A DNA stretch of 64,000 nt, from positions 48,110 through 112,109 of the forward strand of contig JABGUH010000038.1 of NCBI GenBank assembly GCA_018646675.1, written 5' to 3'. Shown piece after piece: positions 27,826-37,411 of the stretch. This stretch comes from Bdellovibrionales bacterium. GTDB taxonomy: Bacteria; Bdellovibrionota; Bacteriovoracia; Bacteriovoracales; Bacteriovoracaceae. Every line of letters starts with the position of its first letter. Position 1 is the first letter of the stretch. The notes beneath the pieces are model-generated. The model was not told where the DNA came from and searched no databases. It saw nothing but the letters and a program-made list of their open reading frames with translations. The translations under genes were made by a program, and so were the position numbers.

Positions 27826-28087
27826 CTCTCTCTCCTTTGGCTTTGGCCAAACGGCACAATCACCGCATAAGACTTATCGGTAAGTGGAACAGAATTGTTA
27901 GCTGGGGTGATGCTTTTTAGCTGTTAGTTGAGAGAAAAAGTCAGGGAAAGAGATAGGTGGTGTTATGGGGGGCAGTCAGGTGTTCAAAAAGATGACTACT
28001 ACCTAAAAAGGAGGTAGAATATTTCAAATATCGTGAAGTTAGCAGTGCTTTACTTGAACGGTCAATTTTTGATATGAGGTCCAACTA
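27826..28087. other. Divergent intergenic region upstream of the sppA-tolA run
   Basis: It holds the promoters for the small secreted protein (leftward) and for the long rightward run. A 6-bp inverted repeat, CTACCT (27999-28004) and AGGTAG (28012-28017), surrounds an AAGGAGG-like sequence that leads into no ORF I can see, and could be an operator or leader hairpin. I could not define a sigma-70 box pair with confidence. Confidence 0.35.
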
Positions 28088-29005
28088 GTGAGAAGTAGAG
28101 AAAGTCGAGGGATTTGGGGCATCTTTATAGTGCTGATTATACTTTTTGCCATGTTGGCGATCTTCACTTTTTACACTATTCAAAGTGTTGGCCCCTCCAG
28201 CGATACTTCGAACGCTTTTGGTAAACACCCACAGATCGGGGTGGTGGAGGTTACGGGTGTAATTATGGAGGCCAAAGCGACGATTGATAAATTGTTACGG
28301 GCCGAAAAAGATAAAAATATTCAGGCGATCATAGTTCGAGTTAACTCCCCCGGTGGGGCAGTGGGACCGACTCAGGAGATCTACCAGGAGATAAAAAGAA
28401 TTGACCAGAAGAAGCCAGTATATGCCAGCTTTGGTGCGATTGCTGCTAGCGGTGGTTACTATATCGGTGCTGCCACCCGAAGGATCTACGCTAATCCTGG
28501 GACTCTAACTGGATCAATTGGAGTTCTAATGCAATTTTTGGATCTCTCAAAATTATATGAGTTTGCCAAAGTTAGCCCCAGTGCCATCGTCTCTGGGCGC
28601 TATAAGGATATGGGGCAGACCACACGTCCAATGAGTGATGAGGAGAGATCCTTAATGAAGAGGTTGATGGATGGAGTGCATCAGCAGTTTATCAAGGACA
28701 TTTTGGTTCGACGAAAAGATAAGATTAGAGGCAGTATGGATGACTTGGCCCAAGGGCAGATCTTCTCTGGTGAGGAGGCATACCTAGCGGGACTGGTGGA
28801 TGATCTATTAAGTCTCTGGCAGGCAGGTAGACAGATTCATCAGGAGCTACTACTAAAGGGTGAATTTGGTTTGAAGTTTATTAAGAAGAAAAAGGATAAA
28901 TCAATTTGGTCCATGCTAGAACGTTTGGAAGGAGCGGCCAGTGATTTATTACCAACGATACGTACCTCACCGGTACCAATGTTTCTGTTTAAAGGGATGA
29001 GATAG
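28088..29005 (+). CDS. sppA: SppA-type signal peptide peptidase (S49 serine protease)
   Basis: Cleaves leftover signal peptides in the inner membrane. At 305 aa it is the short single-domain form. A membrane helix lies at about 11-32, followed by VVEVTGVI, RVNSPGGAVGPTQEIYQEI, and the catalytic region ASFGAIAASGGYYIG with nucleophile Ser121; the general base Lys173 is in GRYKDMG. The GTG start has a GAGG ribosome site. It is the first gene of a co-directional run that continues through lapB to tolA with gaps of 20 bp or less, or overlaps. Confidence 0.9.
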   Translation: MRSRESRGIWGIFIVLIILFAMLAIFTFYTIQSVGPSSDTSNAFGKHPQIGVVEVTGVIMEAKATIDKLLRAEKDKNIQAIIVRVNSPGGAVGPTQEIYQEIKRIDQKKPVYASFGAIAASGGYYIGAATRRIYANPGTLTGSIGVLMQFLDLSKLYEFAKVSPSAIVSGRYKDMGQTTRPMSDEERSLMKRLMDGVHQQFIKDILVRRKDKIRGSMDDLAQGQIFSGEEAYLAGLVDDLLSLWQAGRQIHQELLLKGEFGLKFIKKKKDKSIWSMLERLEGAASDLLPTIRTSPVPMFLFKGMR

Positions 29006-29022
29006 GAGGGAGAGGCTAGTTC

Positions 29023-30252
29023 GTGGAGTTCTATTTAGTCTGGTTGCAAAATCACCTTTTGGGAGTTGGATCGCTACTGGTAACAGCGATTCTGATCTAT
29101 CACTATGTGATTGAGCGTGACTCTGGCATCAAACTATCCAAGCGTTACCGCAACGCCATTTTTGAAGCTCAATCTAAGATTTTTTTAAATGCTACTCAAC
29201 ATCTTATCTCTGGAGATAAGAATCAAGCGATTAGAGAATTTTTAAACGCAGTAGATCTTAATCGAGAGACAGTTGAAACCTACTTTGCCCTGGGGGGCCT
29301 TTTTCGTAGCAATGGAGAGATTGACAAAGCGATCGGTATTCATCGCTCATTGATCGCTCGAGAGAATATCTCTGAGACGGTGAGAGTTCATGCCTTGCAT
29401 GAGTTGGCAGTGGATTTTGATGCTGGAGGTTTTGTCGAGAAGGCAATTGAGACTTACCTGGATGTGTTGAAGATAAACCCAGATCAGATAACAGTTGTCC
29501 AAGCACTGTGTCGAATTTATGAAAATATTGAAGATTGGGATCAAGCTTTTAAATATCGAGTAATGCTTTCAAAGATATCTTCCAGTGGCCAGGAGGAGAC
29601 TATTGCTCACATTCTGGTTCAGAAGGCCAAATCGATGATGGCGCAGGGGAAGTTTGCCGAGTGCGATGAGGAGCTGTGTGATGCTTTTCGCCATGCCCCT
29701 TCGGTCTCAGCAAAAATCTTACGTCTTAAGTTGATGTTGATACGAGGTGAGATAGAGAGTGCTAAATCTCAGCTGGTAGATATTTTAAATGAGCACTCTG
29801 AGTTTGTCTCTTTTCTGTTCCTAACTCTAGGGGAGGAGTTTCAGGCAGAGCATCAAGCTCAAGAGAACTATAGTGTCTGTCTGAATCTGATTTGGGAGTT
29901 CTTTTTAACCCTCGATGAGAAAAATATTGTAGATTCACCGTCGGTGGTTCTCTCCCGTATTCGTCTACTTAAGGAGATGGGAAGGCTGCAAGAGGCTTAT
30001 GTCCGTCTACATGAGTGGATGATTTCAAGCAAAAATATTAATGAGGGATTGCAGATCGAGTATATTAAATTATTGATTGATTTGGGGAAAATCGACCAAG
30101 CAGTTGCTAGCATGGGGCAGATGTTAGAGAGTATGAATCGCTCACAAACACGTCACTTCTGTCAACAGTGCGGTTATAACTCAGATGAGATTTTTTGGCG
30201 TTGTCCCCAGTGTTACCAGTGGGAGACAATTCAGTTTCGATGGAAGGTTTAG
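29023..30252 (+). CDS. lapB: LapB (YciM)-like regulator of LPS synthesis
   Basis: LapB anchors in the inner membrane and controls LpxC breakdown by FtsH. This 409-aa protein has the same plan: an N-terminal membrane helix (LLGVGSLLVTAILIYHYVI, about 12-30), a series of TPR helices (AIREFLNAVDLNRETVETYFALGGLF, KAIETYLDVLKINPDQITVVQAL and others) and a C-terminal rubredoxin-like zinc knuckle with Cys380, Cys383, Cys394 and Cys397 (FCQQCGY and WRCPQCYQW). The length is close to the E. coli protein. The start is GTG, 17 bp after sppA. The zinc knuckle makes the call strong. Confidence 0.88.
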   Translation: MEFYLVWLQNHLLGVGSLLVTAILIYHYVIERDSGIKLSKRYRNAIFEAQSKIFLNATQHLISGDKNQAIREFLNAVDLNRETVETYFALGGLFRSNGEIDKAIGIHRSLIARENISETVRVHALHELAVDFDAGGFVEKAIETYLDVLKINPDQITVVQALCRIYENIEDWDQAFKYRVMLSKISSSGQEETIAHILVQKAKSMMAQGKFAECDEELCDAFRHAPSVSAKILRLKLMLIRGEIESAKSQLVDILNEHSEFVSFLFLTLGEEFQAEHQAQENYSVCLNLIWEFFLTLDEKNIVDSPSVVLSRIRLLKEMGRLQEAYVRLHEWMISSKNINEGLQIEYIKLLIDLGKIDQAVASMGQMLESMNRSQTRHFCQQCGYNSDEIFWRCPQCYQWETIQFRWKV

Positions 30253-30254
30253 AG

Positions 30255-30716
30255 TTGAAGATAGTCAATAATCAAGCTTTTCAATATTTACCAAGAGTTC
30301 TCTCGGTGATGCTGCTGCTAACTCTTATTATCGTCTCCGGTGACGTTGATGCTCGAAGTGGAAATCGTGAAAAGACAGTGGGCGTGTTATATTACCGTCT
30401 GATGTTTGGCCACCTCCACTCTCGTCCGACTCCCTATTCTGAGTCATTGACCACCATTGCCTGTGGGCAGCCGATGCGTTTATATGAGAGAAAAAACTCC
30501 CCAAAGATGTCCAATCAGAGTAGAGATTGGGCCAGGGTAAAGGTTGGGACCAGACAAGGCTACGTGTTACAAAAAACACTGGCCCCAACTAAACCAAACT
30601 GTTTTCAAGACCAGTACCCAGCTTTTTTTAAATCGTTTAAGCTCGATTTGTCGGAACTTTACTATTGGGGCAGACTCTATGACCAATATATTCGTGGCAA
30701 GAGCCAGGTATTTTAA
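30255..30716 (+). CDS. Secreted SH3-like domain protein
   Basis: The product has a signal sequence (VLSVMLLLTLIIVSGDVDA) and then a bacterial SH3-like fold: HSRPTPYSESLTTIACGQPMRLYERK and DWARVKVGTRQGYVLQKTL, which have the usual SH3b spacing of two short strands and a Trp/Val-rich strand before G-x-V. Such domains often bind peptidoglycan. TTG 30255 is favoured because GGAAGG lies 7 bp upstream; ATG 30240, overlapping lapB, is the alternative. Its stop overlaps the ATG of the next gene, so it belongs to the operon. Confidence 0.65.
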   Translation: MKIVNNQAFQYLPRVLSVMLLLTLIIVSGDVDARSGNREKTVGVLYYRLMFGHLHSRPTPYSESLTTIACGQPMRLYERKNSPKMSNQSRDWARVKVGTRQGYVLQKTLAPTKPNCFQDQYPAFFKSFKLDLSELYYWGRLYDQYIRGKSQVF

Positions 30717-31651
30717 TGATTAGATCTACGATAATCCTTGGGAGCTTAATAATTTTAGGAATTGCTATGCAGGGTGGCAGCACACCTGCTTATGCTCAAA
30801 AAAAGGGTGATCCGGTTGATCTTATTTCTACTCCGCAGAAGAGTGATGCAAAAAGTCTGATTGACTATAAATCAATTAAGGATGTGTTGGTAAATGACAA
30901 TTTAGATCAGGTGGTTAAGGAGCGAAAACGTAGAAAAAAGCGGGCCAGTGTACTACGGACTAAAAGGCTGATCTCCACTTATGACTTCCCGTCACGGGAG
31001 AATTTTTGGCCATTTTTTTCTGAGTATTGGTTAGTTAAGAGTGTTCAAAAGTTGAAGTGGAATTTTACTAAGCCGGATTACGGTTTAGACAGCTCTTTTA
31101 AAAAGATGTTAGAGAAGATAGGTTTTTTAGAGAAGCAGTTTAAAGTTATGCTACTGGATACTAATGAGATAACCCACGTGGCACTGCCGGGTAGCGATCA
31201 ATCCTATATAATATTACTCTCCCTCCCATTTATTCGCACTATGGATCTGACAAAATTAGAGATATCACTACTATTGTTTGAGGATTTTATACGTGCCCGT
31301 ATGGGTTATTTCGAGAACTATGCCACCTCCAAGGAGTTGCAAAAATTGTTTGGTCAGAACTACTACCAAAAAAAATTACCTAAATCACTGTTTCAAGATC
31401 TTTTGGCAAAATATGATAAAATCGTCTTTAGTGATGGATTTACTTTTCAGCAGCAGTTTGAGGTTACGACCGAGGTGGCAAAATTATTAAAAGGAAATGA
31501 AAAATTTGTGCTTGCCTATCGTCGTCTAATTGGCAAAATTGATAATTTAGTTAAGCGTGACAAGAGCTATAAAAATTATAATCAGCTCTACCCATCTCCT
31601 GAACTGCAACTCAACTGGTTAAATGGCGGTGGTGTTGCACCACGTCGGTGA
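30716..31651 (+). CDS. Secreted protein resembling a catalytically degenerate M48 peptidase
   Basis: A 311-aa protein with a signal peptide (cleavage near AYA, residue 27), a basic linker (KERKRRKKRAS), then a helical domain. Residues 150-200 (NEITHVALPGSDQSYIILL followed by LTKLEISLLLFEDFIRARM) match the M48 layout, where N-A-F-A-L-P-G leads to a zinc helix HExxH; here the helix reads FEDFI, so zinc and water ligands are missing. This resemblance is my inference from pattern alone. If right, it would be a pseudoprotease acting as chaperone or adaptor near Tol. TAATG overlap with the SH3 gene. Confidence 0.5.
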   Translation: MIRSTIILGSLIILGIAMQGGSTPAYAQKKGDPVDLISTPQKSDAKSLIDYKSIKDVLVNDNLDQVVKERKRRKKRASVLRTKRLISTYDFPSRENFWPFFSEYWLVKSVQKLKWNFTKPDYGLDSSFKKMLEKIGFLEKQFKVMLLDTNEITHVALPGSDQSYIILLSLPFIRTMDLTKLEISLLLFEDFIRARMGYFENYATSKELQKLFGQNYYQKKLPKSLFQDLLAKYDKIVFSDGFTFQQQFEVTTEVAKLLKGNEKFVLAYRRLIGKIDNLVKRDKSYKNYNQLYPSPELQLNWLNGGGVAPRR

Positions 31652-31660
31652 TATTACTTT

Positions 31661-32524
31661 ATGGAGCTTTTTGCTAATAGAGTGCTAAGACTGGTACTGA
31701 TGTTCTCGCTCTACCAGTTGATGGGATGGATCTTTCATCTTTTACTACTGTCCATTACAGCCTTCTTTCATTTTCAGCTAGGACACTCTCTGCGCAGTGT
31801 CGATCAATGGGTTGTGGTTCACGGCTGGTATTTGGTCATTCTAACCAAATTAGCAGCAATATTAACTTTCTGGTTTTTTCTTCACCATCGATTGTCCTGG
31901 CGCGGGAGTTCGCTACTGTTAAATATCGATTGGCAGAGTATTCGCCCACGCCGTGAGACGATCATTCTTCTGACGTTTATGTCCATCTACGCTTTTACCA
32001 TTTCGCGTCCAGTAGTGAATGAAACACGCTGGGAGCAAGGGGCGATGTTACTATCTTATATAGGAATTACTACCTTCTATTTAGCGGATATCTTTATCTA
32101 TGACTTACTGCTGTCACGGCTTTTTTGGGATAACCGAGGTAGAGTTCATCCACCATCTAACTGGGTACTCTTGCTGTTGGCCCTTTTATCTGCTGGCACT
32201 TTACAGCTGAGTTATGGCCATTTACAGAAATTAGATATTACTCTTTGGGTCAACCTGTTCTTTGTGTTCTACTTGGTCGGTTACTATCACCAACAGGATA
32301 AAAGTGGAGTAAATTGGTTGAGAATTATCCCTTTTATTCTCTTGATATTTGCACCGTTGGGGGCGCTACTTGGAGAGGATCCTCTCTGGGGAGATAGATT
32401 TTCCGCTTTTACGCTGCCCGCCCCTTATGTGCAATTCCAGTTTGTAATAATGATCACTCTTTCGGTATTATATCTACTGTTGATAAAGCACTTAAGAGTT
32501 GATCGTAGGGGAGAGGATAGATGA
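31661..32524 (+). CDS. Polytopic inner-membrane protein of unknown function
   Basis: A 287-aa protein with about seven membrane helices (for example LVILTKLAAILTFWFFL, VLLLLALLSAGTLQLSYG, VIMITLSVLYLLLIK). A polar segment, IDWQSIRPRRE, lies between helices 2 and 3 and several acidic residues (ADIFIYD) lie in a middle helix. No known transporter or CAAX-protease motif is seen. Its end overlaps tolQ (ATGA), so it is translated with the Tol motor genes and may belong to that complex functionally (inference). Confidence 0.6.
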   Translation: MELFANRVLRLVLMFSLYQLMGWIFHLLLLSITAFFHFQLGHSLRSVDQWVVVHGWYLVILTKLAAILTFWFFLHHRLSWRGSSLLLNIDWQSIRPRRETIILLTFMSIYAFTISRPVVNETRWEQGAMLLSYIGITTFYLADIFIYDLLLSRLFWDNRGRVHPPSNWVLLLLALLSAGTLQLSYGHLQKLDITLWVNLFFVFYLVGYYHQQDKSGVNWLRIIPFILLIFAPLGALLGEDPLWGDRFSAFTLPAPYVQFQFVIMITLSVLYLLLIKHLRVDRRGEDR

Positions 32525-33219
32525 GTAATCATTTGGATATTGTGCAGATTATTTTAGATTCGGGACTAGTGGTTAAAGGGGTATTAATCATCCTATTTGG
32601 CTCATCATTACTTTCTTGGGCGATTATGTTTAAAAAACGTTCAATTTTGAAACAGATGAAGGCCAGTAATAACCATTTTTTGGAGATATTCAACTCAACT
32701 GAGAATTTCCAGGAGGTCACTTCCCGTTGTGAAACTTTAGATTTTTCACCACTACACATTATCTTTACTCACGGTCGTCAAGAGTTATTGAACTTACAAG
32801 AGGAGACAGGAAGTAATGATCGTCGTCAACTTCTTGGGCACTTTAAGAATTTTGGCTTAAATGGAATCAATCGTGCTTTGGAGCGAGGAGCACTACAGGC
32901 AAATAAAAGATTAGATGAGTTGATGGTTACTTTGGCCAGTATTGGTTCTCTGGCCCCCTTTGTCGGTCTATTTGGAACAGTTTGGGGAATTATTGACTCC
33001 TTTCGCGCCCTTGGAGGGGAGTCGGCATCTTTGGCAGTTGTTGCTCCTGGTATCGCGGAAGCCTTGGTGGCAACAGCTATCGGTCTAGCTGCAGCGATTC
33101 CGGCCGTCTGGTTTTATAACTATTTTTCCGGAGAGAATGGCCGTCAACTGGGGGAGATGGAGTACTTTTCTAAGGAGTTTCTAAACCGAGTTGAGAAGAA
33201 TCTCATTCAGAGTAAATAG
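32521..33219 (+). CDS. tolQ: TolQ/ExbB-family proton-channel subunit
   Basis: One half of the proton-driven motor that energises TolA or TonB. At 232 aa it has the family's three membrane helices: about 18-36, then the two conserved ones [19 protein letters not shown] and [24 protein letters not shown], joined by the [18 protein letters not shown] loop. The protein is followed directly by an ExbD/TolR and a TonB/TolA protein. TolQ is preferred to ExbB because of the constriction/envelope context, but pal and tolB are not in the window, so the choice is not certain. Confidence 0.9.
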   Translation: MSNHLDIVQIILDSGLVVKGVLIILFGSSLLSWAIMFKKRSILKQMKASNNHFLEIFNSTENFQEVTSRCETLDFSPLHIIFTHGRQELLNLQEETGSNDRRQLLGHFKNFGLNGINRALERGALQANKRLDELMVTLASIGSLAPFVGLFGTVWGIIDSFRALGGESASLAVVAPGIAEALVATAIGLAAAIPAVWFYNYFSGENGRQLGEMEYFSKEFLNRVEKNLIQSK

Positions 33220-33251
33220 GACTAATCAATTATTTGATATCGGGAGTGTTA

Positions 33252-33671
33252 ATGGCTTTTAACGATTGGCAGAAAAAAGGACCCATGTCAGAGATTAACG
33301 TTACTCCGCTTGTTGATGTGATGTTAGTACTATTAGTAATCTTTATGATCACCGCACCTCTTATGCTGAGTGGAATCAAGTTAACTCTGCCAAAAACCAA
33401 AGAGGTCAATCGAATGGATCTAGGTAGCCAGCAAGTGGTGCTCTCATTCACTCGCTCTTTGGACTACTATTTAGGCAATGAGAGAGTCTTGGCATCAGAA
33501 CTACTGCCTGAAATTAATGCCCGTTTCTCTAAGAGCAAGGGAGATACTCTCTATCTGCGAGCTGACTATGGTATCAAATATGGTGATGTGGCCAAACTAA
33601 TGTCCTTTCTAAAAAGGGGGGGAATTAGCAAAATTTCACTGGTAACGGAAAAGATTCCAGAAGAGCTATAA
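33252..33671 (+). CDS. tolR: TolR/ExbD-family motor subunit
   Basis: Pairs with TolQ. ATG 33252 is used because GGGAG sits 5 bp upstream (139 aa); the open frame extends upstream from 33234. It has a short cytoplasmic start, [20 protein letters not shown], whose Asp in the single membrane helix carries protons, and then a periplasmic domain with [23 protein letters not shown], typical of ExbD/TolR. It lies between tolQ and tolA with a 1-bp gap to tolA. Confidence 0.92.
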   Translation: MAFNDWQKKGPMSEINVTPLVDVMLVLLVIFMITAPLMLSGIKLTLPKTKEVNRMDLGSQQVVLSFTRSLDYYLGNERVLASELLPEINARFSKSKGDTLYLRADYGIKYGDVAKLMSFLKRGGISKISLVTEKIPEEL

Positions 33672-33672
33672 G

Positions 33673-34515
33673 ATGGAGAGTGGCCGAACAGCGATATATC
33701 GGCCGGTGACAGAGTCATCGGGGATTGGATGGGGACTTCTTCTCTCCTCTATCTTGCATCTTGCTCTGTTACTCTCCTACTACCCTATATCACTGTTACC
33801 ATTTTTTTCGGTGGGAAAGCGTGATCTCAACGTGAAGTTAGCACAAGCTTCGGTGCGGGTTGATATCGTAGCAATGCCAAAGATGACAGTCAAAGAGCTG
33901 CGTACACTGCCAATTGTAAAGCAACAGGTCAGCAGCGCTGAAGCACCGCCAGCACCGGAGGTTAAGCCATTAGTAAAACAGGAAAAAGCTGCGGAGCAGT
34001 TTATCAAAAAAGTTAAAAAGAGAAGTCTGTTTGATCGTCTAAAATCCCTCAGCACGACCAGAATCAAAGAGAAGGTTAAGGCCAAGAAAAAGAGAGCAAA
34101 GCGTCGCAAGAGGAGTGGTACTGGAGGTGGAATCTCTGCCAGCGAACAGCGTGAGATGAAAAAGTTACTGGTGGCGGGCAACCGTCTCAGCAAAGGAAGG
34201 GCCCTGGTCGGCAGTGCCACTGATCAGACTATCGGGGAGTTTGCTAGCTATTTGGGGGATCTGCCAGATCATGTTCGACCCTTCTGGAAACTTCCCAGTT
34301 ACTTGATGGATCAGGATTTAACCTGTCGAATAAGAATCTATTTGAGCAGCAATGGAGAGTTGATTAAAAGTGAGATCTTTCAATCTAGTGGGAATAGTGA
34401 GTTTGATCAAAAAGCGATGCGCGCAGTTAGTAGATCAAATCCTTTTCCAATATTATCCAGCCATTTAGGGCCACGAGCTTTAAGAGGGGATATTGTACTG
34501 GGATTTCCCCTTTAG
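33673..34515 (+). CDS. tolA: TolA/TonB-like energy-transducing protein
   Basis: A 280-aa protein with one N-terminal membrane helix (about 19-42), a Pro/Lys-rich periplasmic region with a very basic block (KVKAKKKRAKRRKRSGTGGG near 134-153), and a C-terminal TonB_C domain: CRIRIYLSSNGELIKSEIFQ followed by GNSEFDQKAMRAVSRSNPFP. It passes the TolQR or ExbBD motor force to the outer membrane. The NPFP with FDQKAM and the position after tolQR favour TolA. It is the last gene of the run; no clear terminator follows. Confidence 0.85.
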   Translation: MESGRTAIYRPVTESSGIGWGLLLSSILHLALLLSYYPISLLPFFSVGKRDLNVKLAQASVRVDIVAMPKMTVKELRTLPIVKQQVSSAEAPPAPEVKPLVKQEKAAEQFIKKVKKRSLFDRLKSLSTTRIKEKVKAKKKRAKRRKRSGTGGGISASEQREMKKLLVAGNRLSKGRALVGSATDQTIGEFASYLGDLPDHVRPFWKLPSYLMDQDLTCRIRIYLSSNGELIKSEIFQSSGNSEFDQKAMRAVSRSNPFPILSSHLGPRALRGDIVLGFPL

Positions 34516-34564
34516 GAATGTTTAGCACTCTGGTTTAACTAATCAATCTTTTTTAATATAGCGA

Positions 34565-35587
34565 CTACTGGATTTCAACTTGAAAGTAATAGATTACATC
34601 ACTCTCACTGGTCTGGTTGCTACGCTCCTCTTTTACCCCAACTTTAAGATAGGTGGGGCGGCCAAACAGCTCTCCTAGATTACGTCTGACAGCAAAGTCG
34701 GTGGTATTTTTATTTGAGTTGGATAGCCGCTCCTCCGCCGAACTCCAGGTGACAGATAGTCTAGTTTTAGCAACCACTTCAACACTAGCGCTTAAGACTA
34801 GAATTTTAAGGTCTAGAAAGCTGGCCTGACTACTATGTGCAAGAGCAAATATATGTGGGTTTAGTGGTAGATTCGGACTATAGGCGGCCCCTAGAGTTAT
34901 TCCCTCAGGAGTATAACTTCCACTATCTGGTTTTTTATAGATAAAAAAGGTGTGCAGTCTAAGTTGATAAGTCATATGTAGAGCATAGGCTGTCATATCA
35001 CGCTCTTGCAAATCACTAAGGTATAGTTGATCACTACTCGAGGAATTATACCTAGTGATCTCAATTTTTGTTACTTTAAGATCATTTTTATCCAACCACT
35101 TTTGAATCAGAGGGATTTTCTTGGGGGAGAGGCTCATTCTTATTCCCATTACCCCACTGACATTTTTTGGTGTATCTCGATTAACTTTTGTACCCGTAGG
35201 CATTTTGCCTACGGATAGCATAATGGCAGCATCTTCATTCTCAAATTGATAGTTTGCACGTAGTTCCTTAATAAAAGTTCCAACCTTAAAGTTTTCAGAG
35301 TCAATTTCTCCAATTGGGCCATCAACTGAAGTTGCCAAATCTAAAGAGAGTCCACTGCTATGTTTTAGGCTTAACTCTACACCAGTGTTGTAAATCATTA
35401 TCTGTCTATCACTAGAGTCCCAATTTATAATGGAGCTAACATCAAAGCTAAGATCTAATCCCGAGGTGGTATATATGCTATCTATATTTTTACTGTCGTA
35501 TTCATCGTCGTCATATGTGTAGTTCTGCTGCCCCCATAGGGGTAGGACAAAAAGTAGCAGCAGAAGTGAATAGATACTCGTCCTCAT
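34565..35587 (-). CDS. Predicted outer-membrane beta-barrel protein
   Basis: A 340-aa protein with a signal peptide (LLLLLFVLPLWGQ) and an acidic N-terminal mature segment (YDDDEYDSKN). Many alternating strands follow (GVELSLKHSSGLSLDLATSV, AAIMLSVGKMPTGTKVN, YALHMTYQLRLHTFFIYKK) and it ends in DVIYYFQVEIQ. It converges on tolA and is monocistronic. It may be a porin-like channel, but no family signature is visible. Confidence 0.6.
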   Translation of the reverse strand: MRTSIYSLLLLLFVLPLWGQQNYTYDDDEYDSKNIDSIYTTSGLDLSFDVSSIINWDSSDRQIMIYNTGVELSLKHSSGLSLDLATSVDGPIGEIDSENFKVGTFIKELRANYQFENEDAAIMLSVGKMPTGTKVNRDTPKNVSGVMGIRMSLSPKKIPLIQKWLDKNDLKVTKIEITRYNSSSSDQLYLSDLQERDMTAYALHMTYQLRLHTFFIYKKPDSGSYTPEGITLGAAYSPNLPLNPHIFALAHSSQASFLDLKILVLSASVEVVAKTRLSVTWSSAEERLSNSNKNTTDFAVRRNLGELFGRPTYLKVGVKEERSNQTSESDVIYYFQVEIQ

Positions 35588-35745
35588 AGGAGTTCCTTGG
35601 TTTCTATCTAATATAATTTTTATTGATGCTCAGTATAGACTTGATTGCGCACAGCGTCGAGCCGGTTGAATTTGTTACATGTTACAACTTATTGCTGCGG
35701 TATAACTGCCTGTAATTACATGGATGATTGGATCTATTTAGATCT

Positions 35746-37203
35746 CTATCCCAACTGGTTAAACTCTGATATCAACTGGTCGATCTCATCAGCTTGATTA
35801 AGAGTTGGACGCCAGTAGTTTTCGTGGTCATACCATTGGGCATTAAGTTCACTTAGCTCACGCTGTTGCTGCTCAATCCAGGTGAAGTATTTAAGATTGT
35901 GAACACGCTTTTTGTCATAGTGGCCAAGCTCCTGCATATTATCGATGGAGATGCCAGACAGTAGTTCCAGATCTCGATCGGCGGTACGCTGCTGATAAGC
36001 TCCACGCTCTTGTGTTAGCTCAGTCAGGCGTGAGCCATAGAGGTCCATCGAGTCAGTAAAGATGGTGGTGACATAATCTTTTTCAGTTAGCTCATAGTAT
36101 TTAGCAAATTTAATTGCAGCGACCAAGTTACAGATGCCAGAGATTCCCAGTAGATCAAGTTTATCAATCAGCTCTTGCTCCACTCCCATTGCTGCCAGCT
36201 CCGCTCTTCCTTCTGGCTCATTAAAAAGACGCAGCAGACGAATTGTATCCTCATCATCTACGGCAATTACCATATCGGTATTTTTCATATCGTGAATCCA
36301 GGGAACGTGTTTATCACCAATTCCCTCAATTCGATGGTCACCGTAACCATTGTTTAATAGGGTAGGGCACTGAAGTGCTTCAACTACCGCCATCTTGGCA
36401 CCGGGAAAGTGCTCTTTTAGGTAGTAACCACTGCCCATAGTACCACCAGATCCTGATGAGTAGACCGCACCGGCCAACCGATCACCTGGTTTCATTTCAC
36501 TTTCCAGTGCCTCTTTTAGCGCTTGGCCAGTAACATGATAGTGCCAAAGAGGGTTGCCCAGCTCTTCAAACTGGTTGAAGATCTTAATACTGCGACCATC
36601 GGCCCTAAGCTCCCAACACTTATCAAAGATCTCTTTAACATTACTCTCACCGCCTTTAGTGGTAATGATCTCACCTGCCACTTTTCCTAACCACTCAAAG
36701 CGCTCCTTGGACATCTGCTCGGGAAGAATGGCGATAGAGTTGCAACTTAAAAGGGAGGAGATGTAGGCACCACCGCGACAAAAATTTCCAGTCGAGGGCC
36801 AGACCGCCCAATCATTATCGGGGTTAAACTGGCCGGTAATAAGTTTAGGCACTAGGCAACCGAAAGTGGCACCTACTTTATGGGCCCCGGTAGGAAACCA
36901 GCGACCGGTTAGGGCGATAATATTTGCCTTGCAGCCGGTAAGGGCCGGAGGAAGTTTTAGATAGTTGACCTTGCCATGTCCACCACCGGTGGTGCGCGGA
37001 TCATTCTTCCAAGTAATGCGAAAGAGATTTTTGGGGTGAATATCCCATAGTCCAATTCCCTCTAGCTCCTGTTTAATATTAGTCGGAATAGTGGATGGAT
37101 TTTGTAGCTGCTTAATTGTGGGCAGGGTAATTCCATGCTGCTTGCAGTAGGCGGCATTACTTTTGCGCTGTTTTTGGTCAATTTTTAAGTCGATCATTGC
37201 CAT
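35746..37203 (-). CDS. PLP-dependent fold-type II enzyme (cysteine synthase-like, substrate unknown)
   Basis: A 485-aa enzyme of the tryptophan synthase beta family. Lys109 in FPTGAHKVGATFG is the Schiff-base residue, WPSTGNFCRGGAYIS is the substrate loop (S/T-G-N), and SSGSGGTMGSG is the phosphate-binding Gly loop. It is clearly longer than CysK (~310 aa), with an extra N-terminal 80 residues and a C-terminal 70-residue segment. Related long proteins exist in Clostridia and Deltaproteobacteria, usually unnamed. Neighbours are a threonine synthase, MFS carrier and malic enzyme, so a role in amino-acid breakdown is plausible (inference). AGAGGG precedes the start. Confidence 0.8.
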   Translation of the reverse strand: MAMIDLKIDQKQRKSNAAYCKQHGITLPTIKQLQNPSTIPTNIKQELEGIGLWDIHPKNLFRITWKNDPRTTGGGHGKVNYLKLPPALTGCKANIIALTGRWFPTGAHKVGATFGCLVPKLITGQFNPDNDWAVWPSTGNFCRGGAYISSLLSCNSIAILPEQMSKERFEWLGKVAGEIITTKGGESNVKEIFDKCWELRADGRSIKIFNQFEELGNPLWHYHVTGQALKEALESEMKPGDRLAGAVYSSGSGGTMGSGYYLKEHFPGAKMAVVEALQCPTLLNNGYGDHRIEGIGDKHVPWIHDMKNTDMVIAVDDEDTIRLLRLFNEPEGRAELAAMGVEQELIDKLDLLGISGICNLVAAIKFAKYYELTEKDYVTTIFTDSMDLYGSRLTELTQERGAYQQRTADRDLELLSGISIDNMQELGHYDKKRVHNLKYFTWIEQQQRELSELNAQWYDHENYWRPTLNQADEIDQLISEFNQLG

Positions 37204-37411
37204 AATATCCCTCTTTACTTCTGATTGCTCAATTCACTTCCCACTAAATTAATCCGATTCTAAAATCACCAATCAAGATACCACTGAAAAATCATCTGAG
37301 ATACTTTATTTTGACGACTTAAAATGCTGTGAGGCGGGAAACAGCGCAATGCGCAGCAATGGAAGGTCTTGGCAAACAACGCAGTGTCTCGCAGAGAGTT
37401 GAGGGCCTCAG

